Assembly (NCBI RefSeq): GCF_016862755.1
Contig: NZ_BONO01000010.1
Coordinates: 62,001 to 126,000 of the forward strand
DNA length: 64,000 nt
Direction: 5' to 3'
Source: Cellulomonas pakistanensis
GTDB lineage: Bacteria; Actinomycetota; Actinomycetes; Actinomycetales; Cellulomonadaceae
Shown here: one piece after another, positions 16,883 to 26,035 of the stretch
How the letters are laid out: each line of letters begins with the position of its first letter
Numbering within the stretch: the first letter of the stretch is position 1
The notes under the pieces: generated by a model
Seen by the model: only the letters and a program-made list of their open reading frames with translations
Databases searched by the model: none
What the model was told of the DNA's origin: nothing
Translations under genes and position numbers: made by a program

Positions 16883-17922
16883 CACAGGCTCGCTCCCACC
16901 GCTCGCTTCGAGATCGCGTTCGCGGAGAGGATCAGCGTCAGGCCGATGATCGACTCGAACAGCCCGATGGCCGCCGCGTACGAGAAGTTGTTGGACACCA
17001 GGCCGACCCGGTACAGGTACGTCGAGATGACGTCCGCCGTCGGGTAGGTCAGCGGGTTGTACAGCAGCAGGACCTTCTCGAACCCGACCGCCATGAACGT
17101 GCCGATGTTGAGGATGAGCAGCGTGACCATCGTCGGGCGGATGCCCGGCAGGGTGACGTGCCAGGTCTGCTTCCACCGGTTCGCACCGTCGATGCGCGCG
17201 GCCTCGTAGAGGCTCTCGTCCACCGTGGTCAGCGCGGCGAGGTAGAGGATCGTGCCCCAGCCGACGGTCTGCCAGACCTCGCTCGACACGTAGATCGCGC
17301 GGAACCACTCGGGCTGCTGCAGGAACGGCACCGCGTCCCCGCCGAGCGCCGTGACGACCTGGTTCACCGTGCCCTCCAGCGAGAGCAGCTGGAACAGCAT
17401 GCCGGCGATGATGACGATCGACAGGAAGTGCGGCAGGTACGACACCGACTGCACGAACCGCTTGAATACCCGCGAGCGCAGCTCGTTGAGCAGCAGGGCC
17501 AGGACGATCGGCAGCGGGAAGCAGAACAGCAGCGTCAGTGTCCCGATGACCAGCGTGTTCCGGAAGACCATCCAGAAGGTCGGGTCGGACAGGAACATCT
17601 CGACGTAGCGGAAGCCGACCCACTCCTCGCCGAAGATGTTGCCGCCGGCGCGGAACTTCCGGAACGCGATGACGTTGCCGAGCATCGGCGTGTACCGGAA
17701 CACCGCGAAGAAGATGAGCGGCAGCAGGGCGAGCGAGTAGAGCTGCCAGTCCCGGCGCAGCGCGGTCCGCCACGGCACCTTGCCGGCCGCCCGGCCGCGC
17801 GGTCGGGCGGGGCGGCGCCGACGGCGCCCGGGATCCGCGGCCGGCGTGATCTCCGCCGCCGGTCCGGCCGGGCCCGCCGGGACGGGCGCCGGCGTGGCGA
17901 TCTCGGGGCCCTGGACGGTCAT
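16879..17922 (-). CDS. ABC sugar permease (LplB/AguF type)
   Basis: A 347-residue permease with a Pro/Arg-rich cytoplasmic N-terminus (~45 residues) and six membrane segments beginning LYSLALLPLIFFAVFRYTP. The GEEWVGFRYVEMFLSDPTFW segment is typical of LplB. The EAA loop reads DESLYEAARIDGANRWKQTW. The start overlaps the GH3 stop by four bases (ATGA). It pairs with the YtcP-type permease and the binding lipoprotein to import oligosaccharides. Confidence 0.88.
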   Translation of the reverse strand: MTVQGPEIATPAPVPAGPAGPAAEITPAADPGRRRRRPARPRGRAAGKVPWRTALRRDWQLYSLALLPLIFFAVFRYTPMLGNVIAFRKFRAGGNIFGEEWVGFRYVEMFLSDPTFWMVFRNTLVIGTLTLLFCFPLPIVLALLLNELRSRVFKRFVQSVSYLPHFLSIVIIAGMLFQLLSLEGTVNQVVTALGGDAVPFLQQPEWFRAIYVSSEVWQTVGWGTILYLAALTTVDESLYEAARIDGANRWKQTWHVTLPGIRPTMVTLLILNIGTFMAVGFEKVLLLYNPLTYPTADVISTYLYRVGLVSNNFSYAAAIGLFESIIGLTLILSANAISKRAVGASLW

Positions 17923-20255
17923 GCCCGCACCGCCTCGCCGACGCGCACCGCGGTCGTCGCGACCAGCTGCCGGTCGTGGCCCACGGCGCGGCGGTCGCCG
18001 ACCAGGACCAGCGGCACGGTGTGGTGCACGTCGGCGCTCGACCGGGCGACCCGCAGCTCCACCTCGCCGGGCTCGACGACGAGGCCGCCGTCCACCCCGG
18101 CGAACGCGGTGAGGTCCGCGTGCAGCGTGAAGGTCACGGTCGCCTCAGCGCCCGGTGCCAGCTCGACCCGGCGGTAGGCCACCAGGAACGCCTCGGGCCG
18201 GGTCACCTCGGCGACCGGGTCGTGCAGGTACACCTGGACGACGTCCGCGAGCGGCCGGTCCTCGGGGTTGCGCAGCACGACGTCGACGCGGACCTCGCCG
18301 TCGACCGGCCAGTGCTCGGCCTCGCACGTGACGTCGCCCCACTCGAGGTCGGCGTAGGACGCGCCGTGGCCGAACGGGAACAGCGGCGTCGGGTCCAGGC
18401 TCGACACCTGCGTCCTCCGCCCGAGCGGCGGGGCGAGGTACGTCGAGGGCTGCGAGCCGGGGTCCCGCGGGATGCCGACGGGCAGGTGGCCCGACGGGTC
18501 GACGGCGCCGGTCAGCACCCCGGCGATCGCCGGCCCGCCCTGCTGCCCCGGGAAGAACGTCTGCACGAGCGCGCCCGCCCGGCCGACGAAGGCGCCGAGC
18601 GCGTACGGGCGACCGGACAGCACCAGCACGACGACCGGTGTGCCGGTGGCGAGCACGGCCTCGACCAGGGCGTGCTGCTCGCCCGGCAGCCGGAGGTCCG
18701 GCGCGTCGTTCCCCTCCCCCGAGGTGCCTCGGCCGAACAGCCCGGCCTGGTCGCCGACCACGACGACCGCCACCTCGGCCTCGGCCGCGAGCGCCACCGC
18801 CTCGGCGAAGCCGTCCCGGCCGGGAGCCTCGACCTCGCAGCCGCGGGCGTGCGCGACCTCGACGCCGTGCGCGGCGCGCAGTGCGTCGAGCACCGTCGGG
18901 ATCTCGATGCCCATCGCGTGGTCGGGGTGGTGCACGCCGACGTGCGCGGGGAACGAGTAGCAGCCGAGCATCGCGTACGGGTCGTCCGCGAGCGGCCCGA
19001 CGACGGCGACGCGGGCGGCGGGCGCCAGCGGCAGCGTGCCGCCGGCGTTCTCCAGCAGGACCACGGCCTCCTGGGCGAGGCGCAGGGCCGTGGCCCGCTG
19101 GTCCTCGCCGTCGAGGGCGACGGCGCCGGTCGCCGCAGGGGCGTCCGGGCTCCAGCCCGGGTCGAGCAGTCCCAGCTCGATCTTCTGGGTCAGCACCCGG
19201 CGCAGCGCCCGGTCGACGAGCGCCTCCGGGACGTGGCCCGCCTCGACGGCCGCGACCAGCGGCTCGCCGTACGCGTGCACCGAGGGCAGCTCGACGTCGA
19301 TCCCGGCGGCCAGAGCGCGGCCCGCGGCCTCGCCGTCCGTCGCGGCGACCCGCTGCAGCGTCCGGAGGAACGCGACGGCGAAGTAGTCGGCGACGACCAC
19401 GCCGTCGAACTCCCACGCGTCGCGCAGCAGGCCGGTGAGCAGGCGCCGGTCCGCGGCGGCGGGCACCCCGTCCACCTCGGCGTAGGAGTTCATCACTGAC
19501 CGGGCGCCGCCCTCGCGGAGCGCCATCTCGAACGGTGGGTAGAACACGTCGGCCATCTCGCGCGGCCCCGCCGACACCGGCGCGTGGTTCCGGGCGGCCC
19601 GCGACGCGGAGTACCCGGCGAAGTGCTTGAGCGTCGCGACCGTGCCGGCGCTCTCCAGGCCGCGCACGTAGGCGGCCCCGACCGTGCCGACCAGGTACGG
19701 GTCCTCGCCGATCGTCTCCTCGACGCGGCCCCACCGGTAGTCGCGGACGACGTCGAGCACCGGCGCCAGGCCCTGGTGCACGCCGACGGACCGCATCGAC
19801 CCGCCGATCTGCGCCGCCATCTCCTGCACGAGCTCCGGGTCGAACGTCGCGCCCCAGGACAGCGGCACCGGGTACGCGGTCGCGCCCCAGGCGGCGAACC
19901 CGGCGAGGCACTCCTCGTGCACCTGGGCCGGGATGCCGAACCGGTTCGCGGCGACGACCGCGCGCTGGGCCCGGGCGAGCGAGCGCGCGCCCTGCGCGGG
20001 GTCGACGGGCGCGGTGCCGAACGGCCGGGTCAGCTGGCCCAGGCCGTCGGCGATCACGTCCACGAACGCCGGGCCGTGCTGCGTCATGTCGCCCTGGTGC
20101 GGCGCCACGTCGCCGCCCGAGGCGTCCGCGCCGACCCACAGCCCGACGAGCTGGCTGGTCTTCTCCCGGAGGGTCATCGCGGCCACGAGGGCCTCGGCCC
20201 GCTCGGCCACCGGCCGGCGCACATCGCGCCAGACGGGAGGTGCTGCGTCGCTCAT
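17919..20255 (-). CDS. GH3 beta-xylosidase/beta-glucosidase
   Basis: A 778-residue cytoplasmic family GH3 enzyme, no signal peptide. The start at 20255 (MSDAAPPVWR) was chosen over a longer frame whose first residues lie in the regulatory region. The catalytic nucleophile is Asp290 in GVVVADYFAV. LAPVLDVVRDYRWGRVEETIGEDPY and LKHFAGY are characteristic of the first domain; the second domain has LGCYSF and the GDQAGLFGRGTSGEGNDAPD segment; a fibronectin III-like domain ends the protein. It is first in the operon with the transporter, GH39 and GH42. In context it most likely acts on xylo-oligosaccharides. Confidence 0.88.
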   Translation of the reverse strand: MSDAAPPVWRDVRRPVAERAEALVAAMTLREKTSQLVGLWVGADASGGDVAPHQGDMTQHGPAFVDVIADGLGQLTRPFGTAPVDPAQGARSLARAQRAVVAANRFGIPAQVHEECLAGFAAWGATAYPVPLSWGATFDPELVQEMAAQIGGSMRSVGVHQGLAPVLDVVRDYRWGRVEETIGEDPYLVGTVGAAYVRGLESAGTVATLKHFAGYSASRAARNHAPVSAGPREMADVFYPPFEMALREGGARSVMNSYAEVDGVPAAADRRLLTGLLRDAWEFDGVVVADYFAVAFLRTLQRVAATDGEAAGRALAAGIDVELPSVHAYGEPLVAAVEAGHVPEALVDRALRRVLTQKIELGLLDPGWSPDAPAATGAVALDGEDQRATALRLAQEAVVLLENAGGTLPLAPAARVAVVGPLADDPYAMLGCYSFPAHVGVHHPDHAMGIEIPTVLDALRAAHGVEVAHARGCEVEAPGRDGFAEAVALAAEAEVAVVVVGDQAGLFGRGTSGEGNDAPDLRLPGEQHALVEAVLATGTPVVVLVLSGRPYALGAFVGRAGALVQTFFPGQQGGPAIAGVLTGAVDPSGHLPVGIPRDPGSQPSTYLAPPLGRRTQVSSLDPTPLFPFGHGASYADLEWGDVTCEAEHWPVDGEVRVDVVLRNPEDRPLADVVQVYLHDPVAEVTRPEAFLVAYRRVELAPGAEATVTFTLHADLTAFAGVDGGLVVEPGEVELRVARSSADVHHTVPLVLVGDRRAVGHDRQLVATTAVRVGEAVRA

Positions 20256-20291
20256 GTGAAGTCCACTTCGTCGTGGGTCCGGCGGGCCGCC

Positions 20292-20301
20292 GTTTCGAAA
20301 C
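20292..20301. promoter_or_regulatory. Candidate operator GTTTCGAAAC
   Basis: A perfect 10-base palindrome 37 bases upstream of the GH3 start. The core GTTTCGAA recurs at 20434-20441 before the divergent LacI gene, so both directions may be controlled by the same regulator. Confidence 0.55.
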
Positions 20302-20433
20302 TTGCGTTGCAGCCACCGATACTGTTTCACCCGCACCGTAGGCGTGACCGCCGACGTCCGTCAACCGTCGCGATGCCTCTGCCGCTGAGCAGGAGCGTGC
20401 GCTACAGTCGGGATCCGCTGCTCGTCAGCGACA

Positions 20434-20441
20434 GTTTCGAA
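20434..20441. promoter_or_regulatory. Candidate operator half (GTTTCGAA) at the LacI start
   Basis: GTTTCGAA immediately precedes the ribosome binding site GAAGGGGAA of the LacI regulator at 20450. It matches eight of the ten bases of the palindrome at 20292 and would allow autoregulation. Confidence 0.45.
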
Positions 20442-20449
20442 GGGGAACC

Positions 20450-21478
20450 ATGCCGAGAGGCCGCACGACGATCGCCGACATCGCCAGCGAGGTGGGCGTC
20501 TCGATCCCGACCGTGTCGAAGGTCCTGAACGGCCGCGCCGACGTCTCCGAGGCGACCCGTGCCCGCGTCGAGGCCGCGCTCGAGCGGCACGACTACCGCA
20601 AGCCCGTCGCCACGCGCGCCGGCGGCGCCGGCGTCCGACTGCTCGACCTGGTGTTCCACGCCGCCGACAACCTGTGGGCGCAGGAGATCATCAAGGGCGT
20701 CGAGCAGGTCTGCGGCCCCGAGCGGGTGGGCGTGGTGCTGTCGGAGCTCGGCGGCGAGCACCGCCCGCGGCAGGAGTGGATCGACGACGTCATGGCGCGC
20801 CGCCCCCTGGGCGTGCTGCTCGTGCTGTCCGACCTCGACGCCAAGCAGCGGCACCAGCTCGAGTCCCGCACCATCCCGTTCGCCGTGGTCGACACCCAGG
20901 GCGCCCCACCCGCGGGCGTGCCGACCGTCGGCTCGAACAACTGGAACGGCGGGCTGTCCGCGACCCGCCACCTGCTCGCGCTCGGGCACCGCCGGCTCGG
21001 CGTGATCTCGGGCCCGGACGACATGCTGTGCTCCCGCGCCCGGGTCGACGGCTTCCGCAGCGCGCACGACGAGCTCGGCGTGCCGTGGGACCCGGCGCTG
21101 ATCCGGTGGGGCGCGTTCGACGCCGCCAGCGGGTACCGGCACGGGCGCGACCTGCTCGACCGGCCGGATCGGCCGACCGCCGTGTTCGCCGGGTCGGACT
21201 ACCAGGCGCTCGGCGTGCTGCGCGCGGCCCGGGAGCTCGGGTTGCGCGTCCCCCAGGACGTGTCGGTGGTCGGGTACGACGACCTGCCGATCAGCCAGTG
21301 GCTCGACCCCGGGCTGACGACCGTGCACCAGCCGCTGCGGGAGATGGCGTCGCTGGCGACCCGGATGCTGCTCACGCTGTCCGCCGGCGGGCAGCCGCCG
21401 TCGATGCAGGTGGAGCTGGTGACGGAGCTGGTGATCCGGTCGTCGACGGCGCCGCCTGCTGGGGTGGTCTCGGCGTGA
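20450..21478 (+). CDS. LacI-family regulator of the xylo-oligosaccharide genes
   Basis: A 342-residue LacI-type repressor. Residues 6-30 (TTIADIASEVGVSIPTVSKV) form the helix-turn-helix, followed by an effector domain with GVRLLDLVFHAADNLWAQEI, GHRRLGVISGPDDMLCSRAR and VPQDVSVVGYDDLPISQWL. It is divergent from the GH3 operon and co-directional with the serine hydrolase and GH67 genes, with its stop overlapping the next start. GTTTCGAA sites in the shared promoter region are its likely operators. Effector is probably xylose or a xylo-oligosaccharide (inference). Confidence 0.85.
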   Translation: MPRGRTTIADIASEVGVSIPTVSKVLNGRADVSEATRARVEAALERHDYRKPVATRAGGAGVRLLDLVFHAADNLWAQEIIKGVEQVCGPERVGVVLSELGGEHRPRQEWIDDVMARRPLGVLLVLSDLDAKQRHQLESRTIPFAVVDTQGAPPAGVPTVGSNNWNGGLSATRHLLALGHRRLGVISGPDDMLCSRARVDGFRSAHDELGVPWDPALIRWGAFDAASGYRHGRDLLDRPDRPTAVFAGSDYQALGVLRAARELGLRVPQDVSVVGYDDLPISQWLDPGLTTVHQPLREMASLATRMLLTLSAGGQPPSMQVELVTELVIRSSTAPPAGVVSA

Positions 21479-22884
21479 GCGGGGGGTTGGGCGCGGGGGT
21501 GCTGGACGGGGTCCTCGACGCGCTGGAGGGGCTCGACCCGCACGCGCTGGTCGTCGCGCGCCACGGCACCGTCCTGGCCCGCGCGACGTGGGCGCCGTAC
21601 GACGCGTCGCGCGCGGCGCTCGTCTACTCGGTGTCGAAGTCCGTGACCGCGCTGGCCGTGCTGCTGCTGGAGTCCGAGGGGCGGCTGTCGCTGGCCGACC
21701 CGGTCGACCGGCACCTGGACCTGCCGAACCCGCACGGCATCACGCTGCGGCACCTGCTCACGATGACCACCGGGCACAGCCGGGAGCAGACGTCCGTGAT
21801 GCCGGTCGACCCGGCGGTGCTGCTGACGACGACGCCGGCGTTCCCCGTCGGGTCGCGGTTCGCGTACTCCTCCCCCGCGACGTGCACGCTCGGCCGCGTC
21901 GTGCACGCCGTCGCCGGGGCGCAGCCGACCGAGTACCTGCGGCCGCGGCTGCTCGAGCCGCTCGGCATCGGGGCGCGGTGGTGGCGGGCCCTGGACGAGG
22001 TGGAGCAGGGGTTCTCCGGGCTGCACCTGACGGTCGACGACCAGGCGCGGCTCGGGATGGCGCTGGCGGCGGGCGGGTTGGCGTCGGACGGGACGCGGGT
22101 GCTGCCGGTGTCCGTGGTCGAGGCTCTGGCGTCGGGGTTCGTGCCGACCGCTGGGACCTTCGTCGCGGACCACGAGGGCGCCGAGCCGGACACCGCCGAC
22201 GACGACTGGGCGCTCGGGTACGGGTACGGGGTCTGGCGCAGCCGGCACGGGTACCGGATGGACGGGGCGTACGGGCAGTTCACGCTCGTCGTGCCGGAGA
22301 CCGGGGTCGTCGTGGCGTACCAGGGCGCGGCGACGGACACGCAGCGGGTGCTCGACGTGCTGTGGGGGCTGGTGGCGGCGGCCGGGTCGTCGGACCCGTC
22401 GGACGCGTCGGACGCGGGGGCGTCGGTCGTCGAGCGGGACTCGTGGGCCACGCGGGACCGGTACGTCGCGTCGGACGCGCCCGCGCTCGACGTGGCGGGG
22501 TGGACGCTCGCCGACGCCGAGGACGCCGGGTGGCGGCTCGTGGTGCCGGCCGCGGACGGTCAGCCCGGCGGCGTCGTCGAGCTGCACCCCGACGCGTGGA
22601 CGCGGGGATCGCTGGCGCTGGGTTCCGGCGACGCGGCGTCGGGCGCGCCGAGCGACCCCGTCCCGTACGGCGTCGTGCCGGTCGCCGCGCGCGCCGAGCG
22701 GCTGCCCGACGGGTCGGTGCGCGCGCACGTCGTCGCGACCGCCTCCCCGCACCGCCTCCTGCTGACCCGCGCCGCCGACGGCGGTCTGTCCGCCCGCTGG
22801 CACACCGCGCCGCTGTGGCAGCCGACGCTCGCCACCCTGCTCGTCCCGCCGCTGGTCGCTGCGCCGGCGCGGGGACCGTCCTGA
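21475..22884 (+). CDS. Beta-lactamase-fold serine hydrolase
   Basis: A 469-residue protein with the class C beta-lactamase/esterase fold. The S-x-x-K catalytic motif is Ser52-Val-Ser-Lys55 in VYSVSKS, followed by LLLESEGRLSLADPVDRHL and LLTMTTGHS. The usual Y-x-N is changed to Y-S-S (FAYSSPAT). There is no signal peptide. The ~130 C-terminal residues after VLWGLVAAAG form an extra region. Its GTG start overlaps the LacI stop and GH67 follows after 23 bases, so it is part of the xylan operon. It may be a cytoplasmic esterase removing acyl groups from oligosaccharides (inference). Confidence 0.8.
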   Translation: MSGGLGAGVLDGVLDALEGLDPHALVVARHGTVLARATWAPYDASRAALVYSVSKSVTALAVLLLESEGRLSLADPVDRHLDLPNPHGITLRHLLTMTTGHSREQTSVMPVDPAVLLTTTPAFPVGSRFAYSSPATCTLGRVVHAVAGAQPTEYLRPRLLEPLGIGARWWRALDEVEQGFSGLHLTVDDQARLGMALAAGGLASDGTRVLPVSVVEALASGFVPTAGTFVADHEGAEPDTADDDWALGYGYGVWRSRHGYRMDGAYGQFTLVVPETGVVVAYQGAATDTQRVLDVLWGLVAAAGSSDPSDASDAGASVVERDSWATRDRYVASDAPALDVAGWTLADAEDAGWRLVVPAADGQPGGVVELHPDAWTRGSLALGSGDAASGAPSDPVPYGVVPVAARAERLPDGSVRAHVVATASPHRLLLTRAADGGLSARWHTAPLWQPTLATLLVPPLVAAPARGPS

Positions 22885-22907
22885 TCCACCGACCCACCAC
22901 CGGAGCC

Positions 22908-24959
22908 ATGACCCACGACAACGCCGTCGCCGTCACCGTCCACCCCGCCTGGCTGCCTGACGCGGCCCTGGCCCCGCTGCGGGAGCTGCCGTCCGCCGTC
23001 CTCGGCTCGGGGCCGTGCCTGGACACCGCCCGCGCCGAGCTGGGCGCGTCGCCGTCCGCGTCCACCGCCGATGCCGCGCTGGTCGTCGCCGCGGTGTCGG
23101 ATGTCGGGTCGCCGGCGTCTGTCGGGCTGACACAGCTGCCCGAGGTCCCGGCCGGGGGCCACGCGATCGTCCGGACCGCGGACCGCACGGTGGTGCTGGG
23201 CGCCGACGGGCCGGCGGCGCTGCGCGGGCTGTACGCGGTGGTGCGGGAGGTGGCGGTGGCGCGGCTGTCGGGGGTCGCCCCGGGTCCGGGCACGGTGCTC
23301 AGCGCGCCGGAGCAGCCGCTGCGGATGCTCGACCACTGGGACAACGTCGCCGTCCACCCGGTGATGGGCCAGGTGGAGCGCGGGTACTCGGGCGGCTCGA
23401 TCTTCTACGCCGACGGCGAGGTCCGAGCCGACCTGACCCGGGTCCGGGACTACGCCCGGCTGCTCGCCGCGACCGGCGTCGAGGCGGTGGGGATCAACAA
23501 CGTCAACGTGCACGCCCGCGAGGCCCGGTTGCTGACGGACGGGCTCGGTGACGTCGCGCGGATCGCCGACGTGTTCCGGGGGTACGGCATCCGGATCTTC
23601 CTGTCGGTGTCGTTCGCCTCGCCTCGGTTGCTCGGGGGGCTCGACTCCGCGGACCCGCTGGACCCGGACGTGGCGGCCTGGTGGGCGTCGGCGGCGGACC
23701 GGGTGTACGCCGCGGTGCCGGACTTCGGCGGCTTCCTGGTCAAGGCCGACTCCGAGGGCCAGCCCGGCCCGTTCGCGTACGGCCGCAGCCACGCCGACGG
23801 CGCGAACATGCTCGCCGCAGCGCTGCGCCCGCACGGCGGCACCGTGCTGTGGCGGGCGTTCGTCTACAACCACCGGCAGGACTGGCGGGATCGTCGGACG
23901 GATCGCGCGCGGGCCGCGTACGACCACTTCGCGCCGCTGGACGGGACGTTCGACGACAACGTGGTGCTGCAGGTCAAGCACGGGCCGATGGACTTCCAGG
24001 TGCGGGAGCCGCTCTCCCCCGTGCTGGCGGCGATGCCGCGGACGCGGCTGGCGCTCGAGCTGCAGGTGACGCAGGAGTACACCGGGCAGCAGCGGCACGT
24101 CTGCTACCTCGCGCCCGCCTGGCGGGAGTACCTGGGGTTCCGGCTGGACGGTGCGCGGTCGGTGGCGTCGATCGTCGCCGGTGCCGGCGGCGGTGGCGCG
24201 CCGGCGGGCGGCGTGGCGGCGGTGTCGAACGTCGGGGACGACGAGTTCTGGACCGGGCACCCGCTGGCGCAGGCGAACCTGTACGCGTTCGGGCGGCTGG
24301 CGTGGGACTCGACGCTGACGGCCGAGGATGTGCTGGACGAGTGGATCGCGCTGACGTTCGCCGGTGCGGCGGGGCCGGACCTGGCGCGGGTCCGTCCGGC
24401 CCTGCACGAGGTGATGGACGGCTCGTGCCAGCGGTACGAGGGGTACACCGCACCGCTGGGCGTCGGGTTCATGGTGACGCCGGGGACGCACGGCGGGCCG
24501 TCGGTCGACGGGTACGAGTACTCGCCGTGGGGGACGTACCACTTCGCCGACCGGGACGGGATCGGGGTCGACCGGTCGTCGGCCACCGGGACGGGGTTCG
24601 CGGGGCAGTTCCCGTCGCCGTGGCGGGAGACGTACGAGTCGGTCGAGACGTGCCCGGACGAGCTGCTGCTGTTCTTCCACCACGTCCCGTACTCGCACGT
24701 GCTGGGGTCGGGGAAGACCGTGGTCCAGCACATCTACGACTCGCGCGCCGACGCGGTGGAGGGGCTCGGCGGGGTCGAGGCGGCGTGGGAGTCGCTGGCG
24801 GACCTCGTGGGCTCGGCGGTGCCGGTGGCGTTCGACGCGCGGGTGCGGGAGCGGCTGGACGGGCAGCGGGCGTCGGCCGTGGAGTGGCGGGACCAGGTGC
24901 GGAGCTACTTCTGGCGGAAGTCCGGGGTCAAGGACGCGTCGGGGCGGGTCGTGTACTGA
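22908..24959 (+). CDS. aguA: GH67 alpha-glucuronidase
   Basis: A 683-residue cytoplasmic GH67 enzyme that removes (4-O-methyl)-D-glucuronic acid from the non-reducing end of xylo-oligosaccharides. The active-site segment FLVKADSEGQPGP holds catalytic Glu283, and the downstream NVVLQVKHGPMDFQVREP and LELQVTQEYTGQQ segments are classic GH67. YSGGSIFYADG and VGINNVNVHA near the start of the barrel also match. Length is normal. It is the link between the glycosidase/transport genes and the UxaC-UxuB-UxuA pathway at 4.3-9.6 kb. Confidence 0.95.
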   Translation: MTHDNAVAVTVHPAWLPDAALAPLRELPSAVLGSGPCLDTARAELGASPSASTADAALVVAAVSDVGSPASVGLTQLPEVPAGGHAIVRTADRTVVLGADGPAALRGLYAVVREVAVARLSGVAPGPGTVLSAPEQPLRMLDHWDNVAVHPVMGQVERGYSGGSIFYADGEVRADLTRVRDYARLLAATGVEAVGINNVNVHAREARLLTDGLGDVARIADVFRGYGIRIFLSVSFASPRLLGGLDSADPLDPDVAAWWASAADRVYAAVPDFGGFLVKADSEGQPGPFAYGRSHADGANMLAAALRPHGGTVLWRAFVYNHRQDWRDRRTDRARAAYDHFAPLDGTFDDNVVLQVKHGPMDFQVREPLSPVLAAMPRTRLALELQVTQEYTGQQRHVCYLAPAWREYLGFRLDGARSVASIVAGAGGGGAPAGGVAAVSNVGDDEFWTGHPLAQANLYAFGRLAWDSTLTAEDVLDEWIALTFAGAAGPDLARVRPALHEVMDGSCQRYEGYTAPLGVGFMVTPGTHGGPSVDGYEYSPWGTYHFADRDGIGVDRSSATGTGFAGQFPSPWRETYESVETCPDELLLFFHHVPYSHVLGSGKTVVQHIYDSRADAVEGLGGVEAAWESLADLVGSAVPVAFDARVRERLDGQRASAVEWRDQVRSYFWRKSGVKDASGRVVY

Positions 24960-25165
24960 GCCGGAGTAAGCCGCGTACCTCGTCGAAGTCGAACGACATC
25001 CCGCATGCGTACGCGGTGGAGCCGCCGGCCAGGCCGCCGCGGGGCCGTCACTTCCGGGGGCGGACACGTGGAGCCTGAGGACGCCGCGACCTCGTTGTGG
25101 AGGCCTCGCGCGAACTGCCGCGCGCGCACGGCCGCCCGGCTACATTCGCAGCCGAGGGGGCAACG

Positions 25166-25408
25166 ATGGCAGAAGGTCGTGTGAAGCGGTGGTTCGTCGT
25201 CGCAGCGGCTGCGACGCTGGCAGCGGTGATCGGGTACACCGTGTCGTTCTCGATCGCTTTCGATCGTGGCGATGCGGGGCAGGACCCGGGCCCCGCAGGA
25301 GCCATCGTGTGGCCCGCGGCACTGATCTCCCTGGCCGGTTCGATCGCGAGCGTCACGCTGATGACCGTGTGGCTCTCACGGCGCGGCAGCCGGGCAGCGA
25401 GCGCGTAG
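25166..25408 (+). CDS. Small two-helix membrane protein
   Basis: An 80-residue protein. The ATG at 25166 follows GAGGGGG, so the longer frame is not used. Two hydrophobic segments are visible (FVVAAAATLAAVIGYTVSF and AGAIVWPAALISLAGSIASV) separated by an acidic loop, with a basic C-terminus. No family is recognised and the neighbours give no clue. Confidence 0.55.
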   Translation: MAEGRVKRWFVVAAAATLAAVIGYTVSFSIAFDRGDAGQDPGPAGAIVWPAALISLAGSIASVTLMTVWLSRRGSRAASA

Positions 25409-25567
25409 ACGAGGGGCGGATCTTGGGACGCGGCCTTCCTCGGCGGAGGCGGACGACGTCCTGAACGTGCGTACGCGGTGTGTGCGCAGGCTGGAATCCG
25501 AGCGGAGCCGCCGGGCCCGGGCGGGGCGCGTCTTAGGCCCGCGACGTCGGTCATCGGGAGCTACGCC

Positions 25568-25957
25568 TCACCGAGCACCGCCGGATGTCCGGTGCGCCGG
25601 CGGCGTCGCACGCCCGCGGAGCCAGTCGGGCAGGTGCTCCGGATCCCGCGGGAACCGGCGCAGGTCCTCCCGCCAGGCCTCCGGCGCGAACTCCATCAGG
25701 GGCGCGTTCTCATAGTCGACCTCGATGCTGATCCGCCCAGCCGCCTCAACCGCGACACGCGCGGTGAACCAGGTGCCGAGCCGGGGCCGGTAGACCGCGC
25801 GACGGAACTCACGGAGCAGCCGTGTCCCCTCGCGGGGGACCGGACCGGTCACCTTGACCACGCTGCCGTCCGGCATGCGCACCCCGAGCCGGCTGCGGGT
25901 CTCCGGCCCGACGCACACGACTGTGAGGTCAACGGCGACCCAGCCGGGCGGCGCCAC
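25568..25957 (-). CDS. Hypothetical protein, possibly immunity-like
   Basis: A 129-residue protein. The C-terminal part (DYENAPLMEFAPEAWREDL then FPRDPEHLPDWL) resembles the end of DUF600-type, immunity-like proteins, but I am unsure. The start is uncertain: the GTG at 25957 has no good ribosome binding site, while GGGGAGGT lies about 40 bases further upstream and the frame stays open to the left end of the IS481-like element at 26010. Reconstructing the site without the insertion still gives no better start codon, so the gene need not be broken. Confidence 0.5.
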   Translation of the reverse strand: MAPPGWVAVDLTVVCVGPETRSRLGVRMPDGSVVKVTGPVPREGTRLLREFRRAVYRPRLGTWFTARVAVEAAGRISIEVDYENAPLMEFAPEAWREDLRRFPRDPEHLPDWLRGRATPPAHRTSGGAR

Positions 25958-26003
25958 CCGCTCGAGGGCGGTCCCGATCGCCTGGTACCTCCCCGAGACG
26001 CGC

Positions 26004-26035
26004 GCTAGGTGTACTCACCAAGACCGTTGTTGACG
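26004..26035. repeat. IS481-like left end with target duplication
   Basis: GCTAGG (26004-26009) is the left copy of a 6-bp target duplication; the terminal inverted repeat starting TGTACT runs 26010-26035 and matches the right end at 20 of 26 positions, including the last 11 (CGTTGTTGACG). Confidence 0.85.

Noticed and set aside
15788..17047. Plus-strand open frame of about 420 codons opposite the ABC permease and binding-protein genes
   Set aside because: Highly charged, low-complexity translation opposite well-supported membrane protein genes.
24960..25510. Loose repeat of GCGTACGCGGTG near 25010 and 25470
   Set aside because: Similarity is short and breaks down quickly; likely chance at this base composition.
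25568..26009. Gene broken by the IS481-like insertion
   Set aside because: Removing the insertion and one target copy gives no better start codon for the 129-residue gene and restores a complete 66-residue neighbour, so the insertion seems to lie between genes.
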